From positions 1-64,000 of the forward strand of contig JAUVXW010000020.1 in the NCBI GenBank assembly GCA_030603385.1: a stretch of 64,000 nucleotides of DNA, read 5' to 3'. Position numbers and translations under genes: made by a program. Below the pieces are notes generated by a model. That model did no database searches and was not told the origin of the DNA. It was given only the letters and a program-made list of their open reading frames with translations. Positions 56,779-64,000 of this stretch are shown here, one piece after another. This stretch comes from Promethearchaeota archaeon (GTDB taxonomy: Archaea; Asgardarchaeota; Lokiarchaeia; Sigyniarchaeales; SOKP01). Every line of letters starts with the position of its first letter. Position 1 is the first letter of the stretch.

Positions 56779-58257
56779 TTAAATCTCACTCCTTTTCCAA
56801 GTCTCAATATAGATCTTACCTGGGTTTAAAATATTATTTGGATCAAGAACTTTCTTAATTTGTCTTAATGTATTCATAGCATTACCCCATTCATTATCCA
56901 TCCAATGAGATCTATTAAGACCAATCCCATGATGATGAGCAATCGAACCACCTGCTTCCAAAACAGCTTTAATAGTTGTATCCCAGCATTCTTGATAAAA
57001 TTTGAAGTCGGAGTTTCCTTTTGGAGGTACTCCACCAAATGAAAAATAGATTCCTACCCCATTTGGGTAAAAGTGAGACACATGAGCAGTGGTCATTAAG
57101 ACTCCCTTGATCTGATTCATTGATTCAAGAACATGATGGTAAACATCTGCTGCGTTATCCCATAAAGATGCTACTTCAATAGTATCAAATATGATTTTAT
57201 AAGGAGGCATTGATGAGGTTTCGGTCACTCGAAATCTTGTTTCCAACCAATGCTCTACTGGATGTTCACCGCATTCAATCCCTGTATTTTTATCACATTT
57301 CTCTCTTGTAATTGATTCCTCAAAATCAACAAGTCTTGAATTTCCTTCACAAATGAATATAACCATAACTTTATCTTTGGCATTATCAATATCTGGAAAA
57401 TGTCGGGCAGTCTCAGATTTATCATAAATTCTAACTACAGCAGGATAAATTTGCTCTCTTAATATCTCTCTTACAGTATTAAAAGAATTTTCAATCGTAG
57501 GAAAAGCATATGAAATTAAAGCCCTTTTTTCGGGATAAGGCCAAATTTTTAATGTTGCTTTTGTAACTATACCAAGTGTCCCCTCTCCTCCAATGAATAA
57601 TTTATCAAGTTGTGGACCTGTTGATGCCCTAGCAATCGTTTTAAAATTAATAATTTCACCTTGTGGTAATACTACTTCCATTCCTAATACAATATCTTCA
57701 ATCTTTCCATACTTTGTGCTGAATTGCCCCGCAGCTCGATGTGCAATCCAACCACCTAAGGAGGAAGTATATAAAGATTGAGGAATATGACCAGAAGTGT
57801 ATCCATTGGTATTTAAATATCGTTCTAAATTCATACCATTAATCCCTGCTTCAGCTGTTACAGTCAGGTTTTTATCATTAATCGTTATTACTTTATTGAA
57901 TTTTTTCATATCAATGATAATTCCCCCATAAATAGGTATTGCTCCACCAACAACCCCAGATCCTTCTCCATAAGGGATCACCGGAATTTTTTCTTGATTT
58001 GCTAGCTTCAGTATTTCACAAATCTGTTCTATTGTTTCTGGCCATGTAATAAAATCAGCAAGACCCGCAATTTTACACTCTATTTCCCAATTAAAACCTA
58101 TTAATGTCGAGTCTTTTGAATATGCTAGGATATCAATTTTTTTGGTGGAAAAATTGTTTAATCCAACAATGGTTTTTAATTTAGATTCAATTTTCGTTTT
58201 ATCCTTAATTTTTACTCTATTTTCTTTATAAATGAGTTCAAAATCTTCTAAATCCAT
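56779..58257 (-). CDS. FAD-binding oxidase like alkyldihydroxyacetonephosphate synthase (AGPS) or GlcD
   Basis: A 492-residue VAO-family flavoprotein. The FAD region is PVIPYGEGSGVVGGAIP near residues 94-110, SLGGWIAHRAAGQFSTKYGKIED, and GGEGTLGIVTKATLKIWP. The C-terminal portion contains SHFYPNGVGIYFSFG and GGSIAHHHGIGLNRSHW, which mirror the AGPS active site (Tyr in IYF and the HHH motif), and closes with DPNNILNPGKI. AGPS adds a fatty alcohol to acyl-DHAP to form an ether bond. Close bacterial/archaeal relatives can be dehydrogenases of 2-hydroxyacids. The CCG partner points to a dehydrogenase and the sequence to AGPS. ATG at 58257 is preferred. Confidence 0.86.
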   Translation of the reverse strand: MDLEDFELIYKENRVKIKDKTKIESKLKTIVGLNNFSTKKIDILAYSKDSTLIGFNWEIECKIAGLADFITWPETIEQICEILKLANQEKIPVIPYGEGSGVVGGAIPIYGGIIIDMKKFNKVITINDKNLTVTAEAGINGMNLERYLNTNGYTSGHIPQSLYTSSLGGWIAHRAAGQFSTKYGKIEDIVLGMEVVLPQGEIINFKTIARASTGPQLDKLFIGGEGTLGIVTKATLKIWPYPEKRALISYAFPTIENSFNTVREILREQIYPAVVRIYDKSETARHFPDIDNAKDKVMVIFICEGNSRLVDFEESITREKCDKNTGIECGEHPVEHWLETRFRVTETSSMPPYKIIFDTIEVASLWDNAADVYHHVLESMNQIKGVLMTTAHVSHFYPNGVGIYFSFGGVPPKGNSDFKFYQECWDTTIKAVLEAGGSIAHHHGIGLNRSHWMDNEWGNAMNTLRQIKKVLDPNNILNPGKIYIETWKRSEI

Positions 58258-58373
58258 CAAAATCAGTAGATACTTTTATTATCTTAATAAAATGTTTAGA
58301 CTCAATTAAAAATTTGTAGTTATCAAAACTATATAAAAAAATATCCATCAAAACCTAAATATAAAATACAATC

Positions 58374-59852
58374 TTAATAGATTGTTTCCCCAGTTATTCT
58401 ATTTACCTTTAGGTGTCTAAATTTTGCTTTGCTTCTAATGATTTCTTTACTAGTTGAAATTTTTTCAACAATCTCCTGAGGAAATAAGAACTTAGCAAGA
58501 TGAATTATCATTTCTTTTGTCTCTATACAATTAAACAATTTTAGACTCTCTAAAGAATAGAATAGTTCACTTACTAAATCAAAATTAGTATCTATTGAAA
58601 AATCAAGGAATTCTAAATTTCTATAAATCCTCTTGACAATATTATTTAAAATATCATATTCTTTTAACTTTTCAAGGGTGTTGTTCATGTAATGGCAAAA
58701 TAAGACATAATATGTGGCTTCTGATGAAACAAAACCATCTCTAAACTGTTTTATTCCCTCAGAGGTAATCCTTTTTTCTATTTCTTCGGTTATAACGTTT
58801 ATTTCGCTTTCTATCTTTTTTATGCCTAAATGACGATAAAGTTTTAGAATAACTACTAGTTGAGATGTTTCTAGACTCTTCAAATAATTAGGTTCAAAAT
58901 ATTCTGGTTCTGTTTTAATTATCCAATTTATTTGCTCTGTACTTAGGAATAAATTCATCATTTCAGTTGATTTAATAAAGTAATATGCTCCATCAGTGGC
59001 TTCCATCAAAGGAGCAACAAATCTCTCGCTTACTTCATAATTTAAATCTAAAAGGAAATTCTTGATTTTTTCAACATCAAGTTCTACTCCTAAATGTTTA
59101 CCTAAATAGATGCCGCAAAAATATATATCTGGATTTTTTAGTGAAACTAGTGGAACATCAATTAGCCACTCATCAATATTTTCTTTCAGATAAGATTTGA
59201 TGTGTGAAAAATCAAATGCTATTTGTAGGTGAAAAAAGTGAATAATTCGATATATTAAATAAATAATTTGTAGTTTAAACTCAGGTTCCTTAATATCTTC
59301 TAAACTCTCTATGCTTTTCTTGTTTTCCCAGAATTTCTTAATTATACGTTTTTGAATTTGAATATATTTCCTTAAATTTTCATGTTTTTCTCGATCATGC
59401 TCAAGTAAATTTTTCAAATTTCTTAATTCCATAATAAATTCTATTGGTAAAAAACCTTCATCCTTAAATTTTAACATTAAAGGTGCGACTTCGGTGTCAA
59501 CTAAATAATCAACAATCTTTTCTAGAAATATTTCATAGAGAATTGGAGCGATTTTTTTTTCGTAAAGCTCGACAGGAGAGTTAATAACTTGGATATCATC
59601 CTCTTGGATTTCTAAAAAAGGGTCTAAAAATTCAGTTTCAACTTCGTTTAGCTCAAAACCCAACTCAACAAAAACATGTATCAGAAATAAGGTCATTTCA
59701 TCCAGTTTTTGTACCATATCTTCTTTTTCAATAGGACTAGTTCCAAAAGAATCAACAATTTTATCTCGAAAATAGTGATCTATATTGTTATAAAAGAGGG
59801 CAATGTCATTAAAGTATAAATCTAGTATGTTAAATAATCCTTGAAAAATCAT
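58374..59852 (-). CDS. Large all-helical protein, possibly an alpha/alpha-toroid
   Basis: The 492-residue protein has no membrane helix and no Cys motif, and is rich in Leu, Ile, Glu, Lys, Phe and Tyr. The second half repeats a helix-pair pattern, for instance GIYLGKHLGVELDVEKIKNFLLD, EATDGAYYFIKSTEMMNLF, and SSEATYYVLFCHYMNN with DLVSELFYSLESLKLF. Such pairs with Asp-Gly-Ala-Tyr-Tyr resemble the terpenoid-cyclase/protein-prenyltransferase toroid. That is a fold guess. It lies upstream of the AGPS-like operon on the same strand, with a 116-base gap. Confidence 0.55.
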   Translation of the reverse strand: MIFQGLFNILDLYFNDIALFYNNIDHYFRDKIVDSFGTSPIEKEDMVQKLDEMTLFLIHVFVELGFELNEVETEFLDPFLEIQEDDIQVINSPVELYEKKIAPILYEIFLEKIVDYLVDTEVAPLMLKFKDEGFLPIEFIMELRNLKNLLEHDREKHENLRKYIQIQKRIIKKFWENKKSIESLEDIKEPEFKLQIIYLIYRIIHFFHLQIAFDFSHIKSYLKENIDEWLIDVPLVSLKNPDIYFCGIYLGKHLGVELDVEKIKNFLLDLNYEVSERFVAPLMEATDGAYYFIKSTEMMNLFLSTEQINWIIKTEPEYFEPNYLKSLETSQLVVILKLYRHLGIKKIESEINVITEEIEKRITSEGIKQFRDGFVSSEATYYVLFCHYMNNTLEKLKEYDILNNIVKRIYRNLEFLDFSIDTNFDLVSELFYSLESLKLFNCIETKEMIIHLAKFLFPQEIVEKISTSKEIIRSKAKFRHLKVNRITGETIY

Positions 59853-60081
59853 TTTTCGAAAGAAAATGAACAGTAATAATATTCTCTATTTAAATAAAGC
59901 AAATGATGTAAAAAATTAATAATTTCTCTTTTTCAAATCGAGGATAATATCAAAATCTCATTAAAAAAGGTATTCAGTAGATTCGGAAAATATTATTAAA
60001 AATCTTCATTATATCATTCTATCTTACATTAATAATATCTTATAATAAAATAATCAATATTTAACTGAAAGTGAAAATTTA

Positions 60082-61512
60082 ATGGCAGGTATTATGTTTG
60101 GCACTTCTGGCATTCGTCGAGTGTTTCAAAATTATAGTGAATCAGATGTTATGTTTACCCCTCAAATGGCTTTAGATGTTGGTCTTGCTTTAGGGACTTA
60201 TCTAAAAGGTAATAGTAACGTTGTAATCGGTAAAGACATTAGAACTTCTGCTTTACCCATAGAATATGCGTTAATTTCTGGACTAGTAAGCACCGGGTGT
60301 GTTGTAAAGGCTCTAGGGATCGTAACAACGCCCACTTTAGCCATGTCATTACGTTTTTTAAAAGCAGATGCGGGAGTTATGATTACGGCCAGTCATAATA
60401 CTCCTGAATATATTGGATTAAAAATCTGGAATCCTTCAGGCATGGGATATACACCTGAACAAGAGATGGAAATAGAAAGAATCTATAATGAAAAAGCTTT
60501 CATAAACATAGGGTGGGATGAGGTTGGTAAAGTAACACAAATTGATGACATAAATGAAATGCATATTTTAGATATTACAAATCGTATTGCCATTGATGGG
60601 AGTAATTTTAATGTTATAGTTGATCCTGGAAACGGAGCAGGTTGTGATATTGTTCCACGTTTATTAAGTGCTTATGATGTTAATATAATAACTTTAAACG
60701 CACAAATGGATGGTAAATTTCCAGGGCGTCAATCAGAACCGAGTAAGGAAAATTTAGTTCAAATTTCCAGGTTTCTTAAGACTTCAAATCAAGAAGATAT
60801 TGGGATTGCCCTTGACGGTGATGCTGATAGAGTAATATTCTTGGATGAAGATGGAGAAATTGTGGATCCCATTAGACTTTTAGCCCTTATGGCTAAATAT
60901 TATATAAAAAAATATAAGGGAACTTTGCTTACAGAAGAAAATATGAAAGTTGCAACTGCAATAAATTCTTCGAGTTTGATGGAAGATGTTTTAAATCCAC
61001 TTGGTTGCGATGTGATCAGAACTGAAGTTGGAGATATTAAGGTAGCAATAGCTTTAAAAGAACATGGAGGATTTTTAGGGGGAGAAACTTCAGGTACATA
61101 TATTTGGCCCAAGAATCATTTAGGTCCTGATTCAATTTTTACAATTGCTAACATCCTTAATATGTTAGTGGAAGTAGGAAAACCTTTACGGGATTTAATG
61201 AAGGAGATTCCGGAATACCCTTTCTGTGAAACTAAATTTCGTTTGAAAAAAGATATCCCATTTACAGAAGATATTAATAAAGAAATCATTGAAGAAATGA
61301 AAGAGACTTTAGAGAGTATAGGAAAAAAAATAACAAATATCAATAAGATGGATGGAGTTAGATTCGATTACAATGATGGCTGGATCCTAATTAGACGCTC
61401 AGGAACAAGTCCATATTTAAGAATCACAGGGGAATCAAGCTTGAATTTAAAAGCTTCACAGGATATGAACGACTTAACAAAAGAAAAAATGGAAAAATTG
61501 AATTTGATATAA
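60082..61512 (+). CDS. glmM: Phosphoglucosamine/phosphomannomutase-family enzyme
   Basis: The 476-residue alpha-D-phosphohexomutase has MFGTSGIRRVFQN at the start, the catalytic Ser in TASHNTPEYIGLKIWN near residue 106, the magnesium loop DGDADRVIF near residues 245-253, GGETSGTYIWPK near 336-347 for sugar binding, and RRSGTSPYLRITGE near residues 442-455 for phosphate binding. All four family sites are intact. The genes for NagB and GlmS next to it favour glucosamine phosphate as substrate, so I propose GlmM, but mannose or glucose phosphate could also be used. Confidence 0.88.
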   Translation: MAGIMFGTSGIRRVFQNYSESDVMFTPQMALDVGLALGTYLKGNSNVVIGKDIRTSALPIEYALISGLVSTGCVVKALGIVTTPTLAMSLRFLKADAGVMITASHNTPEYIGLKIWNPSGMGYTPEQEMEIERIYNEKAFINIGWDEVGKVTQIDDINEMHILDITNRIAIDGSNFNVIVDPGNGAGCDIVPRLLSAYDVNIITLNAQMDGKFPGRQSEPSKENLVQISRFLKTSNQEDIGIALDGDADRVIFLDEDGEIVDPIRLLALMAKYYIKKYKGTLLTEENMKVATAINSSSLMEDVLNPLGCDVIRTEVGDIKVAIALKEHGGFLGGETSGTYIWPKNHLGPDSIFTIANILNMLVEVGKPLRDLMKEIPEYPFCETKFRLKKDIPFTEDINKEIIEEMKETLESIGKKITNINKMDGVRFDYNDGWILIRRSGTSPYLRITGESSLNLKASQDMNDLTKEKMEKLNLI

Positions 61513-61614
61513 TTAATTTTTTAATAAAATCTATTTTTCAATTTTAAGAATTTTTCCCTAGTATGATTTATTTTAGAGACCAAAATATAAAAAAGAAATT
61601 TAAATTTTAACTAA

Positions 61615-62571
61615 TTATAATTCTTTAATTTCTATTCCTTTTTGTTTGAGGGTTTCCTTATTTACGAGAAGTTCTCGACCTGCGATTTTATCCACTATAT
61701 AAATCAGATTTCCTCCTCTATTTGAATAAATCTGACCATAGGAAATTGGGATATCTGGATTGGGATCATTTAATAACGATTTACCGACTGATTCAACCTT
61801 ACGTTCGCCATTAGCTAACAAAATTACTGTTTTTGCTTTATATACTAGTTCAGCGCCCATACTGATGGCATACAAAGGAGATTCTTCTTTTGAGGAGAAA
61901 TGACCATCTTGTACAGCATTTTCAACAGTGTTTTCATCAAGCTTTACTAATAAAACACTACTATTCTCAAATGGAATTCCCGATTCATGGAATGCCACAT
62001 GACCACGCCCCCCAACACCTATAATTTGTAAGTCGATACCACCAGCATTCTCAATTTTTTGGGTATACCCTTCTAATATTGTTTTACGAATCCAGTTTAA
62101 ATATTCTGAAGTAGGATTCTCTTTAATAACTATTGATTTACCGGCATCTATGCCTAATTCGCTCCAATCTTCTGGATTTACTTCAAGTTCATTTACTAGT
62201 TGTTCTTGATCAATCAAGCAACCATAAGGCACAGTTGTTTCGATAAATTTCTTTTTAAGGAGTCCAAAAAACTCTTGAATCATAAAATAACAATAACTTT
62301 CTGGATGCAGGACGCGTTGTTGAGGATTTTCACCAGGAAGTCCAATATATTCATCGAGGTTGAAACTACGAATCCGATTGTTATCCAATTCACCTGAATT
62401 AAACATTTTGACCAGATGCTTATAAAGACCTATTGGTGAATTTCCTGTAGCTAATCCCAAGATGAATTCTTTTTGTTTTTGAAGTACTTGCAAAATTTTT
62501 TCTTTAACAATTCTAGCTGCTACTTCACTCAAGTGATCAAAATTCTTTGTTATAATAACATTGATTGGCAT
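61615..62571 (-). CDS. nagB: Glucosamine-6-phosphate deaminase-like (NagB family)
   Basis: A 318-residue isomerase/deaminase. It has GLATGNSPIGLYKHLVKMF near residue 40, SFNLDEYIGLPGENPQQRVLHPESY, QIIGVGGRGHVAFHESGIPFE with the catalytic Asp/His, and a helix with LLANGERKVESV. The length exceeds the typical 240-270 residues because of an insertion around residues 118-160. It would link glucosamine-6-P to fructose-6-P in the degradative direction, opposite to GlmS. It converges on the glmM-like gene. Confidence 0.87.
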   Translation of the reverse strand: MPINVIITKNFDHLSEVAARIVKEKILQVLQKQKEFILGLATGNSPIGLYKHLVKMFNSGELDNNRIRSFNLDEYIGLPGENPQQRVLHPESYCYFMIQEFFGLLKKKFIETTVPYGCLIDQEQLVNELEVNPEDWSELGIDAGKSIVIKENPTSEYLNWIRKTILEGYTQKIENAGGIDLQIIGVGGRGHVAFHESGIPFENSSVLLVKLDENTVENAVQDGHFSSKEESPLYAISMGAELVYKAKTVILLANGERKVESVGKSLLNDPNPDIPISYGQIYSNRGGNLIYIVDKIAGRELLVNKETLKQKGIEIKEL

Positions 62572-62834
62572 ATTCTATACATCGATTTAAAGCATTTTTG
62601 TTTTAAAATAAAAAAATATTATTTCAATTTAAGGTTATGGAATAGATTTTTGAAAATGATTTCAATTCATTTGAAGAACTAGGACCATGAAAACTTATTA
62701 TGTAAATTCTATATCTAATGAAATATGAAGAGGAACATTTTTATACAACAAATTAATAGATGTGATCTCTTACTCAAATATGTTTTGTTTAACAATAATA
62801 ACTTTAAAATATTTTTCACTCCTTTCTATTTTAG
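62572..62834. other. Divergent promoter region between nagB and glmS
   Basis: An AT-rich 263-base spacer. It must hold the promoters for both genes. TTTTTATACAACAA at 62739-62752 resembles a TATA box for glmS, but the distance to the ATG at 62835 would give a leader of about 60 bases. No AGGTG site precedes glmS. Confidence 0.4.
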
Positions 62835-64000
62835 ATGTGTGGCATATTTGGTATAATAACTAATCAGAAAAACATCTCTCTAGGAAAAATTGTTCTTGAA
62901 GGAATTAAGCGTCTAGAATATCGAGGATATGATTCGTGTGGAATAGTTACTTTATCTGATTCGAAATTATATGTTAAAAAAGATTCCGGAAGAATCGATG
63001 AAATCCAAAAGAAAATAGATTTAACAGAATTTCCAAATGACTCTAAACTTGCCCTTGCACATACTAGATGGGCAACTCATGGAGCACCTACTAAAAACAA
63101 TAGTCATCCACATTTAGATTGTTCTGGTAAAATTGCGGTTGTCCATAATGGGATCATAGATAATTTTATAGAATTACGGAAAGAACTTGCCCAAAAAGGT
63201 CATATCTTTAAATCTGAAACGGATACAGAAATTATTCCTCATTTAATTGAAATTAAAATGAAAGAGGGTTTAAATTTTAAGGATTCTGTAATCGAAGCAT
63301 TAAAGTTATGTAAAGGAGCATATGGGCTGGCTATTTGCCATGCTGACCACCCAGATTCATTTATAGTTGTTAGAAAAGAATCTCCATTGGTGATTGGAAT
63401 AGAAGAGGGGAAAACAACTTATTGTGCCTCAGATATTCCTGCCTTTTTACCTTTAACAAGGAAATGTTATATTATGGATGATGACGAACTTGCCGTATTA
63501 AAAGCAGGAGAGGTTGAATTCTTTGATATTAACACCGATAAAAAAATTGAGAAAGAAATTCAATTAATTGAATGGAATATTGATGCAGCAGAAAAAGGAG
63601 GATATGAACATTTTATGCTAAAAGAAATTTACGAGGAACCAACTGCGATGAAGCGTACAATGAAAATCTCTAAAGATCTTTTACGAATTTTTGCAAAAAT
63701 ACTATGGTCAGCAGAAAATATTTATATTACTGCAGCAGGCACATCTTTTTATGCTTCATTAGCTGGAAAATTTATAATTTCAAGATTTCTAGGTAAGTAT
63801 ATTCAAGCTATTGAATGTTCTGAATTACAAACGCAACTATCCAATTCATTAAAAGATGAATCTGTCATAATTGCGGTTTCGCAATCAGGTGAAACAATAG
63901 ACACAATTGAAGCCATTAGATGGGCAAAAAGCAAAAAAAATGTAAAAGTCTTAACAATTACAAATGTAGTGGGGTCTTCTCTTACCAGATATTCCGATCA
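62835..64000 (+). CDS. glmS: Glutamine-fructose-6-phosphate aminotransferase, cut by the window end
   Basis: 388 residues are visible. The N-terminal Ntn-glutaminase domain starts MCGIFGIIT, with Cys2 as nucleophile after Met removal. LEYRGYDSCGIVT and THGAPTKNNSHPHLD follow, then VHNGIIDNFIELR and SETDTEII. The isomerase (SIS) half begins near residue 295 with AAGTSFYASLAG and SQSGETIDTIEAIRW before the window ends. It makes glucosamine-6-P from fructose-6-P and glutamine, the first step to UDP-GlcNAc. It belongs with the neighbouring glmM-like gene. Confidence 0.95.
   Translation, partial: MCGIFGIITNQKNISLGKIVLEGIKRLEYRGYDSCGIVTLSDSKLYVKKDSGRIDEIQKKIDLTEFPNDSKLALAHTRWATHGAPTKNNSHPHLDCSGKIAVVHNGIIDNFIELRKELAQKGHIFKSETDTEIIPHLIEIKMKEGLNFKDSVIEALKLCKGAYGLAICHADHPDSFIVVRKESPLVIGIEEGKTTYCASDIPAFLPLTRKCYIMDDDELAVLKAGEVEFFDINTDKKIEKEIQLIEWNIDAAEKGGYEHFMLKEIYEEPTAMKRTMKISKDLLRIFAKILWSAENIYITAAGTSFYASLAGKFIISRFLGKYIQAIECSELQTQLSNSLKDESVIIAVSQSGETIDTIEAIRWAKSKKNVKVLTITNVVGSSLTRYSD

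Overview
The window is strongly AT-rich archaeal DNA, most likely from an Asgard archaeon of the Lokiarchaeia type. The reasons are the archaeal ribosomal order uS13-uS4-uS11, AGGTG-type ribosome binding sites, TATA-box promoters, the PurS/PurQ/PurL form of FGAM synthase, a heterodisulfide-reductase/F420 redox module, many secreted proteins with a single C-terminal membrane anchor, and several genes that resemble eukaryotic families (FATP-type acyl-CoA synthetase, NUDT19-like Nudix, AGPS-like oxidase, LHPP-like phosphatase). No rRNA, tRNA, CRISPR array or insertion sequence was recognised. The assignment rests on gene content only.

Region 1 (1-8.3 kb). After the end of a membrane-anchored M1-type peptidase comes the most notable locus: hdrA (772-2784), an mvhD/vhuD-type gene (2806-3234) and an frhB/fdhB-type gene (3328-4830). 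hdrA and mvhD are each interrupted by two in-frame UGA codons, all four at positions where the families carry cysteine. I read them as selenocysteine codons, giving two double-Sec proteins in one transcript. Only 21 nt separate hdrA from mvhD, so any SECIS element most likely lies in the 93-nt gap after mvhD and may serve both genes. A beta-helix protein follows, then a gene graveyard holding a broken methyltransferase and a duplicated C-terminal tail of the FrhB protein.

Region 2 (8.3-17.9 kb). The ribosomal genes rpsM-rpsD-rpsK are followed by hypothetical genes, an 80-nt candidate structured element, a 1405-aa surface protein made of LVIVD and fibronectin-like repeats, and a tandem duplication of a small anchored secreted protein together with its promoter region.

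Region 3 (17.9-25.3 kb). A run of minus-strand genes for lipid or small-molecule metabolism: flavin nitronate monooxygenase/enoyl reductase-like, Nudix hydrolase, short-chain dehydrogenase, metallo-beta-lactamase-fold hydrolase, aldo/keto reductase and FATP-like acyl-CoA synthetase.

Region 4 (25.6-46.6 kb). Mixed accessory genes: a coiled-coil protein, NAD synthetase, an orphan adenine-specific DNA methyltransferase, VanZ-like, amidohydrolase and leucine-rich-repeat proteins, a ribbon-helix-helix gene whose start codon is altered, a frameshifted ABC ATPase with its permease, Hsp20, a PadR regulator divergent from a ferredoxin-nitroreductase with a perfect palindrome between them, a class C beta-lactamase-like hydrolase, a chemoreceptor without HAMP, an LHPP-like phosphatase, a CBS membrane protein, and a membrane protein with an RGG-rich N-terminus and C-terminal zinc ribbons.

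Region 5 (46.6-64 kb). Purine biosynthesis (purC, purS, purQ, purL), a DUF3795 protein, a MazG-like pyrophosphatase, an alpha/beta hydrolase, an operon of AGPS-like FAD oxidase, CCG-type Fe-S protein and FGGY kinase, a large all-helical protein, and an amino-sugar group (GlmM-like mutase, NagB-like deaminase, and glmS cut by the window end) for UDP-GlcNAc precursors.
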